Positions 29,636 through 39,096 of a stretch of 64,000 bases of DNA are shown here, piece after piece. How positions within the stretch are numbered: the first letter of the stretch is position 1; each line of letters starts with the position of its first letter. Source of the DNA: VAZQ01 sp036557705 (GTDB lineage Bacteria; Pseudomonadota; Alphaproteobacteria; Rhizobiales; Xanthobacteraceae); NCBI GenBank assembly GCA_036557705.1, contig DATBHB010000087.1:15625-79624 (forward strand), in the 5' to 3' direction. A model generated the notes under the pieces. It made no database searches. It was not told the origin of the DNA and saw only the letters and a program-made list of their open reading frames with translations. The translations under genes and the position numbers were made by a program.

Positions 29636-29808
29636 ACGCATCTCCCTTACTGGACCGCAAGGTGGAATATCGAGCCAACGTGCATAATTATCTGAAGTTC
29701 CGCGGCAAGGAGCACCTGGCGGAGTGCCGGGGACGGCTACTGGACCTGTCCCCGGCGTGCCCTTTCGGGGCGGATCAGGTGAGAAGCGGAGCAAGGACTC
29801 CGCCCCGG

Positions 29809-31335
29809 TCAGGCGCGAGCGAACGGAATTGCGACAAACCTGGTCATATCGGCCGACTTCACCCGCATCAGCACGGCGCGTTTGCCATTCTTGTGCGCAT
29901 CGGCGACCGCGTCGCGCACATCCGTCGGAGTGGCAACCTTCTTGCCAGCCACTTCCAGGATGACGTCGCCGGTCTTGAGGCCGTGTTCGGCCGCAAGCCC
30001 GTTGCTGTCCACCTCGGTCACGAGCACTCCTTCGGAGCCGCTGCCGGCGACCTGGCCGGCCGGCGCGAGGGTAAGCCCGAGTCTCGGCACGTCGGTGGCT
30101 TTGGAGCCATTGTCCGGCGCGCCCGCCCGCGCATCACGATCCTTCGGCAACTCGGCGAGCGCGAGCGAGAAATTCTTGGCCTCACCCTTGCGCCAAACCG
30201 ACAGCTTGACTGTGGCGCCGGGCGCCATTGCACCGATCTGCCGAGCAAGATCGTGAGCGTCCTTCACGCTCTGGCCGTTGACCGCCGTGATCACATCGCC
30301 AGAGAGAATCCCGGCTTTCGCAGCGGGACTGCCGGCTTGCGGCTCGGTGACCAGCGCGCCCTCGGTTCCTTTCATGCCGAGGCTCTCGGCAATGTCGTCG
30401 GTGACCGGCTGGATTTGTACGCCCATCCAGCCGCGGCTGACGAAGCCATTATCCTTGAGTTGGGCGACGACCGACTTCACCGTGTCGGCCGGAATGTCGA
30501 AGGCGATGCCCACCGATCCGCCAGAGGGCGAGAAGATCATCGTGTTCACCCCGACGACGTTGCCGTCCATGTCGAAGGTCGGGCCGCCGGAATTGCCTTT
30601 GTTGACCGGCGCGTCGATCTGAATGAAATCGTCGTAGGGGCCGGCCCCGATGTCGCGGCTGCGGGCCGAGACGATGCCCGCCGTCACCGTCCCGCCGAGG
30701 CCGAACGGATTGCCGACGGCCACAACCCAGTCGCCGATCCGCGGCGCCTTGTCGGCGAGCTTGACGAAGGGGAAATCGCTGCCGCCCTCGGCTTTGATCA
30801 CGGCAAGATCGGTGCGCGGATCGGTGCCGATCACCTTGGCGCTGTAGGTCTTGCCGTCATCGGTCGTGACCTCAACGGATTTTGCTTTATCCACGACGTG
30901 ATTGTTGGTCACCGCATAGCCGTCGGCGCTGATGAAGAAGCCTGAGCCCTGGGCACTAACCGAGCGAGGAACGGATTGCCGTTGGTTATCCGGCAAATCT
31001 TCGCCAAAGGGCATTCCGAAGCGGCGGAAGAAACGCTGCATTGGCAAATTCTGCGAGAACGGCCAATCGTCCTGGAAGCTCATCGTCTGCGCGCCGGCAT
31101 CCATTTTGACGCGTACCGAGATCACGGCGGGTTTGACCTTCTCCACGAGATCGGCAAACCCCGCGGGGTGTTGCGCGCCTTCCGCGGCGCGTGCCGGCGA
31201 AGCCGTCAACAGTGCTGACGGGGCGAAACCGCCGGGCCCGATTGCGAGCGCGGCGATACCCATCGTTGCAGTCGTGGCGAGAAGAACCAAGCGACGCGGC
31301 GAAACACCGTGCGGCCAGTTACGTGCTGCTCTCAT
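29809..31335 (-). CDS. Do family (DegP/MucD-type) serine protease
   Basis: Periplasmic protease/chaperone of 508 aa. Signal region ~12-52 ends SPARAAEG. The trypsin-like domain has an intact triad: His in NNHVVD, Asp in RTDLAVI and Ser in KGNSGGPT. Two PDZ domains follow (~290-380, WMGVQIQPV; ~410-500, GLTLAPAGQ). GGAG lies upstream of ATG 31335; a TTG five codons earlier is the alternative. DegP-type enzymes degrade misfolded envelope proteins. It is read alone, with long gaps on both sides. Confidence 0.93.
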   Translation of the reverse strand: MRAARNWPHGVSPRRLVLLATTATMGIAALAIGPGGFAPSALLTASPARAAEGAQHPAGFADLVEKVKPAVISVRVKMDAGAQTMSFQDDWPFSQNLPMQRFFRRFGMPFGEDLPDNQRQSVPRSVSAQGSGFFISADGYAVTNNHVVDKAKSVEVTTDDGKTYSAKVIGTDPRTDLAVIKAEGGSDFPFVKLADKAPRIGDWVVAVGNPFGLGGTVTAGIVSARSRDIGAGPYDDFIQIDAPVNKGNSGGPTFDMDGNVVGVNTMIFSPSGGSVGIAFDIPADTVKSVVAQLKDNGFVSRGWMGVQIQPVTDDIAESLGMKGTEGALVTEPQAGSPAAKAGILSGDVITAVNGQSVKDAHDLARQIGAMAPGATVKLSVWRKGEAKNFSLALAELPKDRDARAGAPDNGSKATDVPRLGLTLAPAGQVAGSGSEGVLVTEVDSNGLAAEHGLKTGDVILEVAGKKVATPTDVRDAVADAHKNGKRAVLMRVKSADMTRFVAIPFARA

Positions 31336-31526
31336 GATGACGTTCTCCAATTGCTTCGACGCCGGAAGGCGGCGTCGCTCTGCCGGGATAAATGGCGGCG
31401 GCTCTCTTACGGCGAGGTGGCTGCAAAATTAATTTTCAGCAATCAAGACCCAGAACACGCCTGTGTGATGCCGCCGTATGAAAATCTATCGCGATGTTGA
31501 CATATCAAATTGCGCAATTTTTGACC

Positions 31527-31605
31527 TTTCATGCCCGCGCATAGTGCATCGAAGACGCGCGTGAACGCGGCTGGTGTCGCGGGCATCCACGTCTTTTTTG
31601 TCATG
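31527..31605. repeat. GCATCGAAGACGCGCG repeat fragment
   Basis: GCCCGCGCATAGTGCATCGA followed by AGACGCGCGTGAACGC and GCGGGCATCC. It resembles 52610-52665. It lies in the 31336-31909 gap, which holds no supportable gene. Confidence 0.55.
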
Positions 31606-31909
31606 GCCTCATTTTGCCTAACCCTCAGGAGCATCGACAGTCGGCACTTGCCAACTGTGGATGCATCTTGACGGATGAGGTGGCCCGATCTGCGCGCAGG
31701 AGCGCAAGCGCGCACCAAAAGGCCTGAACGCTGAATTTACCAAGAGAGAATTTCGCCGGATGCGATAACAGCGATGACATCCGCCGGCTGATATTATGGC
31801 GTTTTCCGCGGCTCCGATACCTGAACCAAAGGACAATATCGGCGGTCGCGGTTTGGAGTCATCATCGTCATGGGGGTCACTGGGGGTCACTCAAACCGGC
31901 GCCGAGAGC

Positions 31910-32356
31910 ATGACCCACCCGATTGACCGTCCAAGTGTTGGGCTCAGTATCTATGTGACGCTCTGTTGCGTCGGGGCTACGGCGTTTGCCCTGTGGATGT
32001 ATGCGCTCCTGGTGCCGATCCGAGCGGATAATCCCGGCTTGACCGCTTACAAGCCCCCGCCCGCCGCGGTCGTCAATTACAGGCCCGCCGCGCTTCCTTC
32101 GGCGCCGCCGCGCGACGCGCTCAAGGTGGCGGATCCCAAGCCGCCGCTTTCGAGCAAGGAGATGAGCGCCGAGGTCGCTGCGGCGCCGGCGCTGCAACAC
32201 CCGGGTGACATGAAAGACACACGCACCACGGCCATAAGAATGAAAAGAGCCGCTCCGAAGCGGCAGGTCACAGTCCGTCGAAACGACCCGCGCCAAAAGC
32301 GCAACGAATTCGCTTTCCAGCCCTTTTTCGGCGGCGGTTTCCGGCCTTGGAATTGA
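31910..32356 (+). CDS. single-pass membrane protein, hypothetical
   Basis: Not recognised. From ATG 31910 (GAGAG upstream) it encodes 148 aa with one membrane helix near the N-terminus (YVTLCCVGATAFALWMYALL), a Pro-rich stretch, and a basic C-terminal part ending FFGGGFRPWN. An in-frame ATG at 31796 exists but lacks a ribosome site. Topology suggests a short cytoplasmic start and a periplasmic bulk. Confidence 0.5.
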   Translation: MTHPIDRPSVGLSIYVTLCCVGATAFALWMYALLVPIRADNPGLTAYKPPPAAVVNYRPAALPSAPPRDALKVADPKPPLSSKEMSAEVAAAPALQHPGDMKDTRTTAIRMKRAAPKRQVTVRRNDPRQKRNEFAFQPFFGGGFRPWN

Positions 32357-32612
32357 ATCGCCGGCGAAATCCGATTTGTGTGGCGCACCTCATGACGCGT
32401 CTGCAATCGCAGGTTGCACTTTATTTTTTGTGCCAGCGTGAGCCGCCATGGCCCAATCGAAAGCTGGTTCTGCGCCGCTCCGTCGTCATGCTTCGCATGA
32501 TTTAACACCCTAACGGCTATTCGTTTTTGCCATTGATCCACATCAGTTCATTGGATTAGGGTGACCACGCTGGGCTGGGCTCGCGCGAAATTCTTGTGCG
32601 AGGGTATTGGGT

Positions 32613-34463
32613 ATGAGGCGGTTCTCGGCGTGCCTGGGCGCGGCACTCCTGCTTTGTGTGGCATTCGCCCCGGCAGCGGCGGAGCCCCGGCGGGTCTTGC
32701 TGCTGCACTCGTTCGGCCGGGATTTTGCACCGTTCAGCGATTTCGCCGCCCATTTCCGCGAGCTGTTGGTCAAGCAATCGCGAGAGCCTATCGATCTCTA
32801 CGAGGCGTCGGTCGAGACTGCGCGATTCAAAGCTTCCTTTGAAGACAAGGCTCTGGTCGAGTATTTGCGCGCGCTATTCGCAGAGCGCAGACTGGACCTG
32901 ATTGTGACGCTGGGCGGTCCGGCCGCACAATTTGTCCAGCAAAATCGGCCGCGATTGTTCACCACCACGGCTGTCCTGATGTCCGCGCTTGACCAGCGGC
33001 GGGTCGATTTAGCCGAATTGACTGCCCAGGACACCGTCGTCGCCGCGACAATCGATCTGTCGGTGCTTGTCGATAACATTCTGCGCTTGCTCCCGGACAC
33101 AGCCGAAATCGCAGTACCGATCGGCGCTTCTCCATTGGAGAAGTATTGGGTCGGGGAAATGCCTCGGGAACTCCAGCGGTTCACGAAGCGTGTCAAATTC
33201 ACTTGGTGGGACGAGCTGTCGTTGGACCGGATGCGCGCGCGCGCCGCTGCGCTTCCGGCACGCTCGGCCATGCTGTATTTTCTGATTACCGTAGACGCGG
33301 ACGGCGTTCCCTACGAGCAGGATCGCGCACTCGACGATCTCCATGCGGTTGCCAATGCTCCGATCTTCGGTTTCGCTGCCGGTGCCTTCGGCCGAGGCAT
33401 CGTCGGCGGCCCGCTGCTTTCAAACGAACAGCTCGCGCAGCGTGCAGTCGGAGTGGCGCTCCGCATTTTTAGCGGCGTGACGCCAGGCGACATCAAGACC
33501 GAGCCCCTCGGGCTGGGCCAAGCGATATACGACTGGAGAGAGCTGCAGCGCTGGGGCATCAGCGAAGCCCGTCTGCCCGGCGGCAGTCTCGTCTATTTCC
33601 GCAGCTTGACGGTGTGGGAGCGATTTCGCTGGGAGATCATCTGGGTGGTTTCCGTTATCGTGCTGCAATACGGGATCATTCATTGGTTGTTGTTCGAGCG
33701 CCATCGCCGCCGATACGCTGAATTGGAATCCCGCAGCCGTCAGCGCGAAGTCATCCACATGGATCGGGCCACCGTGGCAGGCGCTCTCTCGGCATCTTTT
33801 GCCCACGAGCTCAACCAGCCGTTGGGCGCGATTTTGAGCAATGCCGAAGCGGCAGAAATGCTGCTTGGGGCGAACCGGCCGGACCTCGATCAGGTGAAGG
33901 CAATTCTCGCCGACATTCGCCAGGCAGATCTGCACGCCGCAAATATCATTGGAGATTTTCGCAAATTGCTGAAGCAAACGGCCGAGTTCGAGCTCCAGGA
34001 CTTTGACCTTAACGAGGCGATTTCCGGAGCGATGCGGATGCTTTCTCCGGAAGCCCGGAAAAGGGGAATCGTCCTGCGCCCAAATGGCATGTATGCCGCT
34101 TTGCCGGTGCGCGCCGACCAAATAGAAGTTCAGCAGGTCCTGTTGAACCTGGCAACCAATGGCATGGACGCGATGGGCAACTCCGCTCCGGGGGCGCGAG
34201 AGCTTGCGATTGAAACCGCATTGAACGGAAGTTCTGAGGTCGAAGTATCGGTGAGCGATACTGGGACCGGCATTCCGAAGGACAAGCTCAAGGATATCTT
34301 CAAGACATTCTATACGACCAAGCAACAGGGCACCGGGCTGGGACTCTCGATCGCACGCACCATTGTCGAAAGCTACGGCGGGAAGATTTGGGCGGAAAAT
34401 CGCATCGGACGCGGTGCGGTGTTCCGGTTCACCCTGCCCTTGGCCAAGCCGCAAGCGGCGTAG
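32613..34463 (+). CDS. sensor histidine kinase with periplasmic ABC-type substrate-binding domain
   Basis: A 616-aa sensor. Signal segment 1-24 (LGAALLLCVAFAPAAA) is followed by a large periplasmic domain resembling ABC substrate-binding proteins (PRRVLLLHSFGRDFAPF, DLIVTLGGPAAQFV). A membrane helix lies near 345-368 (IIWVVSVIVLQYGIIHWLLF). The HisKA box is FAHELNQPLGAI (His ~400), and the ATPase has N box NLATNGMDAMG and G boxes DTGTGIP and GTGLGLSI. The ATG at 32613 has GAGGG upstream. A single receiver-domain protein follows 126 bp later and is the probable partner. The ligand is unknown. Confidence 0.9.
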   Translation: MRRFSACLGAALLLCVAFAPAAAEPRRVLLLHSFGRDFAPFSDFAAHFRELLVKQSREPIDLYEASVETARFKASFEDKALVEYLRALFAERRLDLIVTLGGPAAQFVQQNRPRLFTTTAVLMSALDQRRVDLAELTAQDTVVAATIDLSVLVDNILRLLPDTAEIAVPIGASPLEKYWVGEMPRELQRFTKRVKFTWWDELSLDRMRARAAALPARSAMLYFLITVDADGVPYEQDRALDDLHAVANAPIFGFAAGAFGRGIVGGPLLSNEQLAQRAVGVALRIFSGVTPGDIKTEPLGLGQAIYDWRELQRWGISEARLPGGSLVYFRSLTVWERFRWEIIWVVSVIVLQYGIIHWLLFERHRRRYAELESRSRQREVIHMDRATVAGALSASFAHELNQPLGAILSNAEAAEMLLGANRPDLDQVKAILADIRQADLHAANIIGDFRKLLKQTAEFELQDFDLNEAISGAMRMLSPEARKRGIVLRPNGMYAALPVRADQIEVQQVLLNLATNGMDAMGNSAPGARELAIETALNGSSEVEVSVSDTGTGIPKDKLKDIFKTFYTTKQQGTGLGLSIARTIVESYGGKIWAENRIGRGAVFRFTLPLAKPQAA

Positions 34464-34589
34464 ACCCGATTGCGGCTGTTGTCGGCTGCACCAGGCTTGC
34501 AACGTTCCGGGGGAAACTGCACCAAAGGACAATGGTGCTCCAATGCTCCTCGTGCATATCATCGCGAAAACCGATGGAAATTTCTGCAT

Positions 34590-34955
34590 ATGATTGGGCC
34601 GAAGACGGTTGCGGTCGTCGACGATGAAGCGGCGATGCGCAAGGCGGTGGTGCGCCTGCTGAGCGCAAACGGGTTTGCCACGCGGGATTATGCTTCGGCT
34701 GAAGAATTCCTCAACTGCCCGGCGGCGCGCGAATCGGCTTGCCTCGTCGTCGATATCAATTTGGGCGGCATATCCGGCATCGAGCTGCGCCGCCAACTCA
34801 AGGCATCGGGATCGAAGCTTCCCGTCATATTTATCACCGGCATTGATCGTACGGCTACACAAAGGGAAGCCATGGAAGCAGGATGCGTCGGGTATCTGCC
34901 CAAGCCGTTTGCTGGAAACGTGCTGATCGCCATGATCGCCAAGGCAACCGAGTAG
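34590..34955 (+). CDS. single-domain response regulator (FixJ-type receiver)
   Basis: A 121-aa stand-alone receiver with the acidic pair in VVDDEAAM, phospho-acceptor Asp in LVVDINLGG, Thr in FITGID and Lys in LPKPFA. It has no output domain, so it probably passes the signal on by protein contact or acts as a phosphate sink. It follows the histidine kinase in the same direction. A longer in-frame start at 34470 would prefix an unconserved stretch, but no strong ribosome site is seen for the ATG at 34590. Confidence 0.85.
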   Translation: MIGPKTVAVVDDEAAMRKAVVRLLSANGFATRDYASAEEFLNCPAARESACLVVDINLGGISGIELRRQLKASGSKLPVIFITGIDRTATQREAMEAGCVGYLPKPFAGNVLIAMIAKATE

Positions 34956-35128
34956 TCAGGGACGCTGGTAAGCGCTTGTAGTGTATTTTTTTAGCCACAG
35001 GTTCCTACTTTGTGCGAATTTGCGTCCAAATTCGAATAATGGGTGGCGCAAATCAGTTTAGAATGCTCCTTGCCCGGCGCTGCGGCGGCGGACCGTTTCG
35101 CTCAGGGGAATGGGTCGGGAGTGCCATT

Positions 35129-36211
35129 ATGATAGAATTGCCAGCCGCCTCCCAGGCGAGAAGCCGCCGGCCGATGGCTCTCGGGGCGCTGGGTCTGTTA
35201 GCGATCGCGATCACATCACTGCCGCGCGCTGCTCAGGCCGACGAAGGCGGCGTGAGTTTCTGGATTCCGGGCTTCTTCGGGAGCCTTGCGGCGACTCCGC
35301 AGCAGCCGGGATGGTCATTTGCCGACATCCTTTACAATACCTCGGTCAAGGCCGGCGGCGACGTCGCCCTGGCGCGCGAATTTCAAATCGGCAACGTTCC
35401 ACTGCATTTTTCCGGGAGCGCGAGCGCCAGTGTGAAGGCCGATGTGGGCATCGACGTAGCCATTCCGCAATACGTCTTGGCCACGCCGGTGCTGGGCGGC
35501 CAGGCAAGCGTCGCTCTGTTGGGCATCTATGGCCGTAACGACACGACGCTGGCCGGGATGCTGAACGGTACAATCACTCCGCCCGGCGTCTCGTTCATGA
35601 AGTCCTTTAATCTGAGCGACACGACGTGGGGATTTGGCGACCTGATACCGCAGGTGTCGCTCCGCTGGAACAGCGGCGTAAACAACTGGATGATATATGG
35701 GACAGGAGACATCCCGGTCGGGGCTTATCAATCGACGCGCCTGGCGAACCTCGGCATCGGCCATGGCGCGGTCGATGGCGGCGTTGGCTATACCTATTTC
35801 AATCCGCAGACCGGTCATGAATTCTCAGCCGTGCTCGGCCTCACCGGCAACCTTGAAAATACGTCGACCAATTATACCAACGGGGTCGATATGCACCTCG
35901 ATTGGGGTGCGTCGCAGTTCCTGAACAAGCAAGATATGATCGGCTTGGTCGGCTATGTGTACAAACAGATCAGTTGCGACAGCGGTTCCGGCGATCACGT
36001 CGGATGCTTCGAGTCGCAAGTGGTCGGCATCGGGCCGCAGATTGGCCACATCTTTCCGATCGGGAAGGACCTCCAGGGGTATTTGAACCTGAAAGCCTAT
36101 GGGGAATTCGCCAACGAGCACCGGCCGGACGGCTGGAACGTGTGGCTTACCTTCGCGATCTCACCAGCGCCTCCCGCGGCTGCGCCATCCAAACCGATGT
36201 TCACAAAGTAG
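35129..36211 (+). CDS. MetA/SphA-type outer-membrane protein (phenol degradation meta-pathway family)
   Basis: Predicted beta-barrel outer-membrane protein of the Phenol_MetA_deg family, often linked to uptake of hydrophobic or aromatic compounds. The ATG at 35129 is followed by a signal peptide (MALGALGLLAIAITSLPRAA, mature from ~AQADEGG). The rest shows alternating beta-strand pattern and ends PSKPMFTK. Characteristic parts are GVSFWIPGFFGSLAA near the start and FPIGKDLQGYLNLKAYGEF near the end. A Cys pair lies at ~310-320 (SCDSGSGDHVGC). The upstream ATG at 35012 lacks a signal peptide context. Confidence 0.78.
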   Translation: MIELPAASQARSRRPMALGALGLLAIAITSLPRAAQADEGGVSFWIPGFFGSLAATPQQPGWSFADILYNTSVKAGGDVALAREFQIGNVPLHFSGSASASVKADVGIDVAIPQYVLATPVLGGQASVALLGIYGRNDTTLAGMLNGTITPPGVSFMKSFNLSDTTWGFGDLIPQVSLRWNSGVNNWMIYGTGDIPVGAYQSTRLANLGIGHGAVDGGVGYTYFNPQTGHEFSAVLGLTGNLENTSTNYTNGVDMHLDWGASQFLNKQDMIGLVGYVYKQISCDSGSGDHVGCFESQVVGIGPQIGHIFPIGKDLQGYLNLKAYGEFANEHRPDGWNVWLTFAISPAPPAAAPSKPMFTK

Positions 36212-36448
36212 CTCAGCCGGTTTGCGGCCGGCCAGCCCGCCCTCAACTCCCAAACCGGACAGCCGGCTCACTCCGTTTGGGGCGCGATTTGGCAAGGGAA
36301 GACGGCCCAGCGTTGAGAGCGGGGCTGGCCAGGGCTCAAACCGGCCGTCAATTGCGCCTCATCAGACCAATGGATGAGGTTCGCACGCGGCTTCCCTGTA
36401 CTTTAGTACAATAGCCACCTGGGCCGTCATTAACGTATTAGTAACCTA

Positions 36449-36467
36449 TTGGCGCCTCGGGGTGGCG
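36449..36467. other. hairpin in the 36212-36513 gap
   Basis: GGCGCC-TCGGGGT-GGCGCC, followed directly by TTGACA. It could be a promoter-linked structure for the small genes from 36514. Nothing else is recognisable in this 302-bp gap. Confidence 0.35.
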
Positions 36468-36513
36468 CCTTGACAGTACAACGGGGGGTTACTGGACGTG
36501 AAAGAGACGTCTT

Positions 36514-36801
36514 ATGGTTGCATTGCGTCGAACTGCGCCCCGCGCCGCCGTGACCCTGGGCGGCATGCTTGCGTCAGTGCCCGCTGCCCTCAAGACGGGG
36601 CAAACGCAGGTTGCCAGCACCTCTAGCTCCGATCAATCCTCGCTGCCCTGCGACCGGCAGCTACGGTCCAAGGCCAGTCGTGCCTGCCTCCCTTCGGGTG
36701 CAGCCGGCGAAGGTGATTGCGCCTCTGCGCTCTCTACCGGCAGTGATCTGACCGCCTTCGCCAAGCGCTCCGAGCTCCGGCGCGGGAGGCAGTTGTCATG
36801 A
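36514..36801 (+). CDS. hypothetical protein (95 aa), weak
   Basis: Not recognised. It starts with a basic, mildly hydrophobic segment (MVALRRTAPRAAVTLGGM) and has Ser-rich and Cys-containing parts (SSLPCDRQL, SRACLPSG). Its TGA overlaps the ATG of the next small gene (ATGA), which argues for real translation; no good ribosome site and no recognisable domain argue against. Confidence 0.35.
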   Translation: MVALRRTAPRAAVTLGGMLASVPAALKTGQTQVASTSSSDQSSLPCDRQLRSKASRACLPSGAAGEGDCASALSTGSDLTAFAKRSELRRGRQLS

Positions 36802-37016
36802 GCCATTCCATGTACAGCGCGAGTCGCGGCACGCACCTCAAAGTGGTCGTGGTCAGTCTCATTTGCGCAACGGTTGTTGCCCTGCTGGGCGTTCTGGCCA
36901 GAGCGGGCGACGTGAATGCGGAGCGAGCGTTGGGCCGCACTGACACAATCGCTCCCGTGATCCGCGCCGGCGGGCCGAAAACGGTAACGAGTTATGAACA
37001 CAATACCATCCGCTAA
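36798..37016 (+). CDS. small single-pass membrane protein (72 aa)
   Basis: Starts MSHSMYSASRGTHLKVVVVS, an opening I recall from small conserved Bradyrhizobiaceae proteins, followed by one membrane helix (LICATVVALLGVLARA). Function unknown. It overlaps the preceding small frame by 4 bp. Confidence 0.55.
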   Translation: MSHSMYSASRGTHLKVVVVSLICATVVALLGVLARAGDVNAERALGRTDTIAPVIRAGGPKTVTSYEHNTIR

Positions 37017-37257
37017 GGGCCTCACCCCCCCGATACCCCCCCTTGGCGATGGTCGCGCGCGCCCGAGAAGGGCGCGCGCACTTCTTCCTGATGGGCAGGG
37101 CAGCCAGGTCGCGATTAATCCAGCGGCCGGCGATCAGTCCTTGTCCAATCTAGCCGGATGGGAACCCACCCGCCCGTCCGCGCGACGAAATATCCGCTCC
37201 GCTGGCGGCGAAACGGTCCAGCGGGTCGTCCAAATGCGATCGCATACGCAGGGGGTC

Positions 37258-37578
37258 ATGATGGTCAACACGCGCGGCAAATTGAAATGGGCCGTGATGG
37301 CGGTCGGCGTGATCGCCGTTGCCGATCTTGGGTTGCACGGATGGTCGCTGTTGCAAGCCGCAGCGGCGCCGTCGAGGGTTGCACCTCGTGTCGAGGCGGT
37401 TGTCGCTCGCGCTGAAACGCCGTTACAGGCCGGTTTGATCGATCGCTCGCGAAAGAGAGATCGGCTCCTGCCCGCGGCTCCGGCTGCCAAAGTCAGGCTC
37501 CCGCCCGGGTGCGAATCTCAGTCCAGCCCATTGGCGAAACTTGCGCCGCCGAATTTGATCCGAGAATGCGTGACCTAA
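37258..37578 (+). CDS. small exported or membrane-anchored protein (106 aa)
   Basis: Not recognised. Start ATG 37258 or 37261 after CAGGGGG; N-terminal hydrophobic helix (WAVMAVGVIAVADLGLHGW) is followed by a basic middle and the end LPPGCESQSSPLAKLAPP...ECVT. That 'GCE..SP.A....C' ending looks like a family motif seen in rhizobial secreted proteins, from memory. The frame extends upstream to 36994 without support. Confidence 0.5.
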   Translation: MMVNTRGKLKWAVMAVGVIAVADLGLHGWSLLQAAAAPSRVAPRVEAVVARAETPLQAGLIDRSRKRDRLLPAAPAAKVRLPPGCESQSSPLAKLAPPNLIRECVT

Positions 37579-37586
37579 TCTCACTA

Positions 37587-37786
37587 CGTAGGGTGGGCAA
37601 AGGCGCAACGCGCCCTCGCGCGTGCTGCCATAGCCCGCGAAGACGGGCGTCAACGCCCTTTACGCCCACGCGGACGTGCGCGCGTGGGCACGGCGCTCTT
37701 TTCTACGTGTGGCTCGGCTCGTGCGCGTGGACCGCGCCCACAGCCCGTCGAAGATGCGCGTTAACGCGCTTTGGGCCCACCCTACG
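37587..37786. repeat. CGTAGGGTGGGCAAA inverted-repeat element
   Basis: A 200-bp element bounded by CGTAGGGTGGGCAAAGGCGC and GGGCCCACCCTACG, with inner CGCCCACGCG / CGCGTGGGC arms. Same family as 8378 and 50043. It ends 12 bp before the next ATG. Confidence 0.85.
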
Positions 37787-37798
37787 GGAATCTTGTCA

Positions 37799-38212
37799 AT
37801 GCCCGCCATGCGCAGCATAGCTTTCGCTCTGATTCTGATCGCGACCTGTTCAGCGCGTGCCGATATCAAGCGTCACAGTGCGATTCCAGACGCCTATCTG
37901 GGGACGTGGACGGCGGCTGATCGAGCATGCGAAGACCAGGCCAAAGCGGCCGTGGTGCTCTCCGCCAAGGGCTATGTCACCTCCGGCGCGAACTGCACCG
38001 TGGATTTTGTGAGCGAAACGGCAAGCCCGCGCGGCGCCGTCTTCTCGGCTCGGTTGCAGTGTTCGGATCCCGCAGCCAAGGCAAAGGCAAAATCAATCCG
38101 CAACATCATAATCCGGCCCGACGGTGCCGACCGGATTTCGATGGGTGCGAGCTTCGATGGCCTCGCGTCCTATCAGCGATGCTCGCCGACCGGCGCTACG
38201 CTGAAGCAATAG
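37799..38212 (+). CDS. small exported protein (137 aa)
   Basis: Uncharacterised. ATG 37799 (or 37808) is followed by a signal peptide (SIAFALILIATCSARA), then a domain with PDAYLGTWTAADRACEDQ and three further Cys. 'YLGTW' is typical of small lipocalin-like or protease-inhibitor-like folds, but this is a weak hint. It begins directly after a repeat element that probably supplies part of its leader. Confidence 0.6.
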   Translation: MPAMRSIAFALILIATCSARADIKRHSAIPDAYLGTWTAADRACEDQAKAAVVLSAKGYVTSGANCTVDFVSETASPRGAVFSARLQCSDPAAKAKAKSIRNIIIRPDGADRISMGASFDGLASYQRCSPTGATLKQ

Positions 38213-38298
38213 CGTAGCAATGCGGGCGCGATTCGGTGACTAATCGATCCGCGAGACCGACCGGCCCCGTCGTATATTAATCTGAGCGAAGCGGCCAA

Positions 38299-39096
38299 CT
38301 ATAGCCGTCTAATGTCATCAATGCCGCCGAAACGGCCGATCAGCGCGTTCGCTCCAATGGCGATGACGAACAGCACGATCAGGAGCGAATACATCCGCGG
38401 CATGTTGAAGAGGCTGTAGGCCTGGATGATCAGGAATCCAATGCCGCGGTTGGAGAGCTTGGTCTCGGCAAGGAGCGTGCCGATCAGCGCCACGCCAAGC
38501 CCGAGGCGCATCCCGTTGATGATCGGGTGGCGCATGGCGGGCAGGTAGATCTTGGTCGCCATCTGCCAGGTATTGGCGCGAAAGCTGCGCCCGACCCGGA
38601 TGAGAACTGAATCGATCTGGCGCATTCCGCCGGCGGCATTGAGCGCAACCGGAAAGAAGCACGAGATCGCTCCCATTGCGATCTTGGAACCGGGGCCGAC
38701 GCCGAACCACATGATCATTACCGGGAAGAAGATGATCTTGGGGCAAGGGCCGAGGTAATAAAGGATCGGCTCGTAGGCTCGCCGCAGTATCCGACTGCCG
38801 CCAAGTACAATCCCAATGATGAGCCCGGTAAAGCCGCCGAACACCATGGCCAAAGCAATTTCATAGAACGTCGTGGCGAGATGCTCATAGAACGCCCGGT
38901 CAGCGAGCGTGTGGTAGAGCGCGGCCGCAATTGCTCCCAAGGACGGCACGACATCGCGGTAAAGAAGGCCCGAAGTGGCGAGCGCCTGCCATCCGGCGAG
39001 CACGGCGACGATGATGGCGATGCGCAGCGCCGTCACCGGACGCAGGACAGGGGGCACTGCCCGAGTCTCGATGTCTAATCGGCCGGCCTCAGCCAT
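38299..39096 (-). CDS. ABC transporter permease (SsuC/TauC type), second
   Basis: Inner-membrane permease of the nitrate/sulfonate/taurine importer family, 265 aa with about six helices. The EAA coupling loop reads VGRSFRANTWQMATKIYLPAMRH and is followed by GMRLGLGVALIGTLLAE. It overlaps the upstream permease gene by 22 bp and is the last gene of the apparent operon that starts with the dioxygenase alpha subunit. The two permeases differ clearly, so a heterodimeric channel is likely. Confidence 0.88.
   Translation of the reverse strand: MAEAGRLDIETRAVPPVLRPVTALRIAIIVAVLAGWQALATSGLLYRDVVPSLGAIAAALYHTLADRAFYEHLATTFYEIALAMVFGGFTGLIIGIVLGGSRILRRAYEPILYYLGPCPKIIFFPVMIMWFGVGPGSKIAMGAISCFFPVALNAAGGMRQIDSVLIRVGRSFRANTWQMATKIYLPAMRHPIINGMRLGLGVALIGTLLAETKLSNRGIGFLIIQAYSLFNMPRMYSLLIVLFVIAIGANALIGRFGGIDDIRRL

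Noticed and set aside
29662..30945. 427-codon plus-strand frame
   Set aside because: Antisense to the DegP-type protease, with no recognisable protein pattern.
31443..31718. 91-codon minus-strand frame
   Set aside because: Most of it translates the repeat fragment at 31527-31605; no signal peptide or family pattern.
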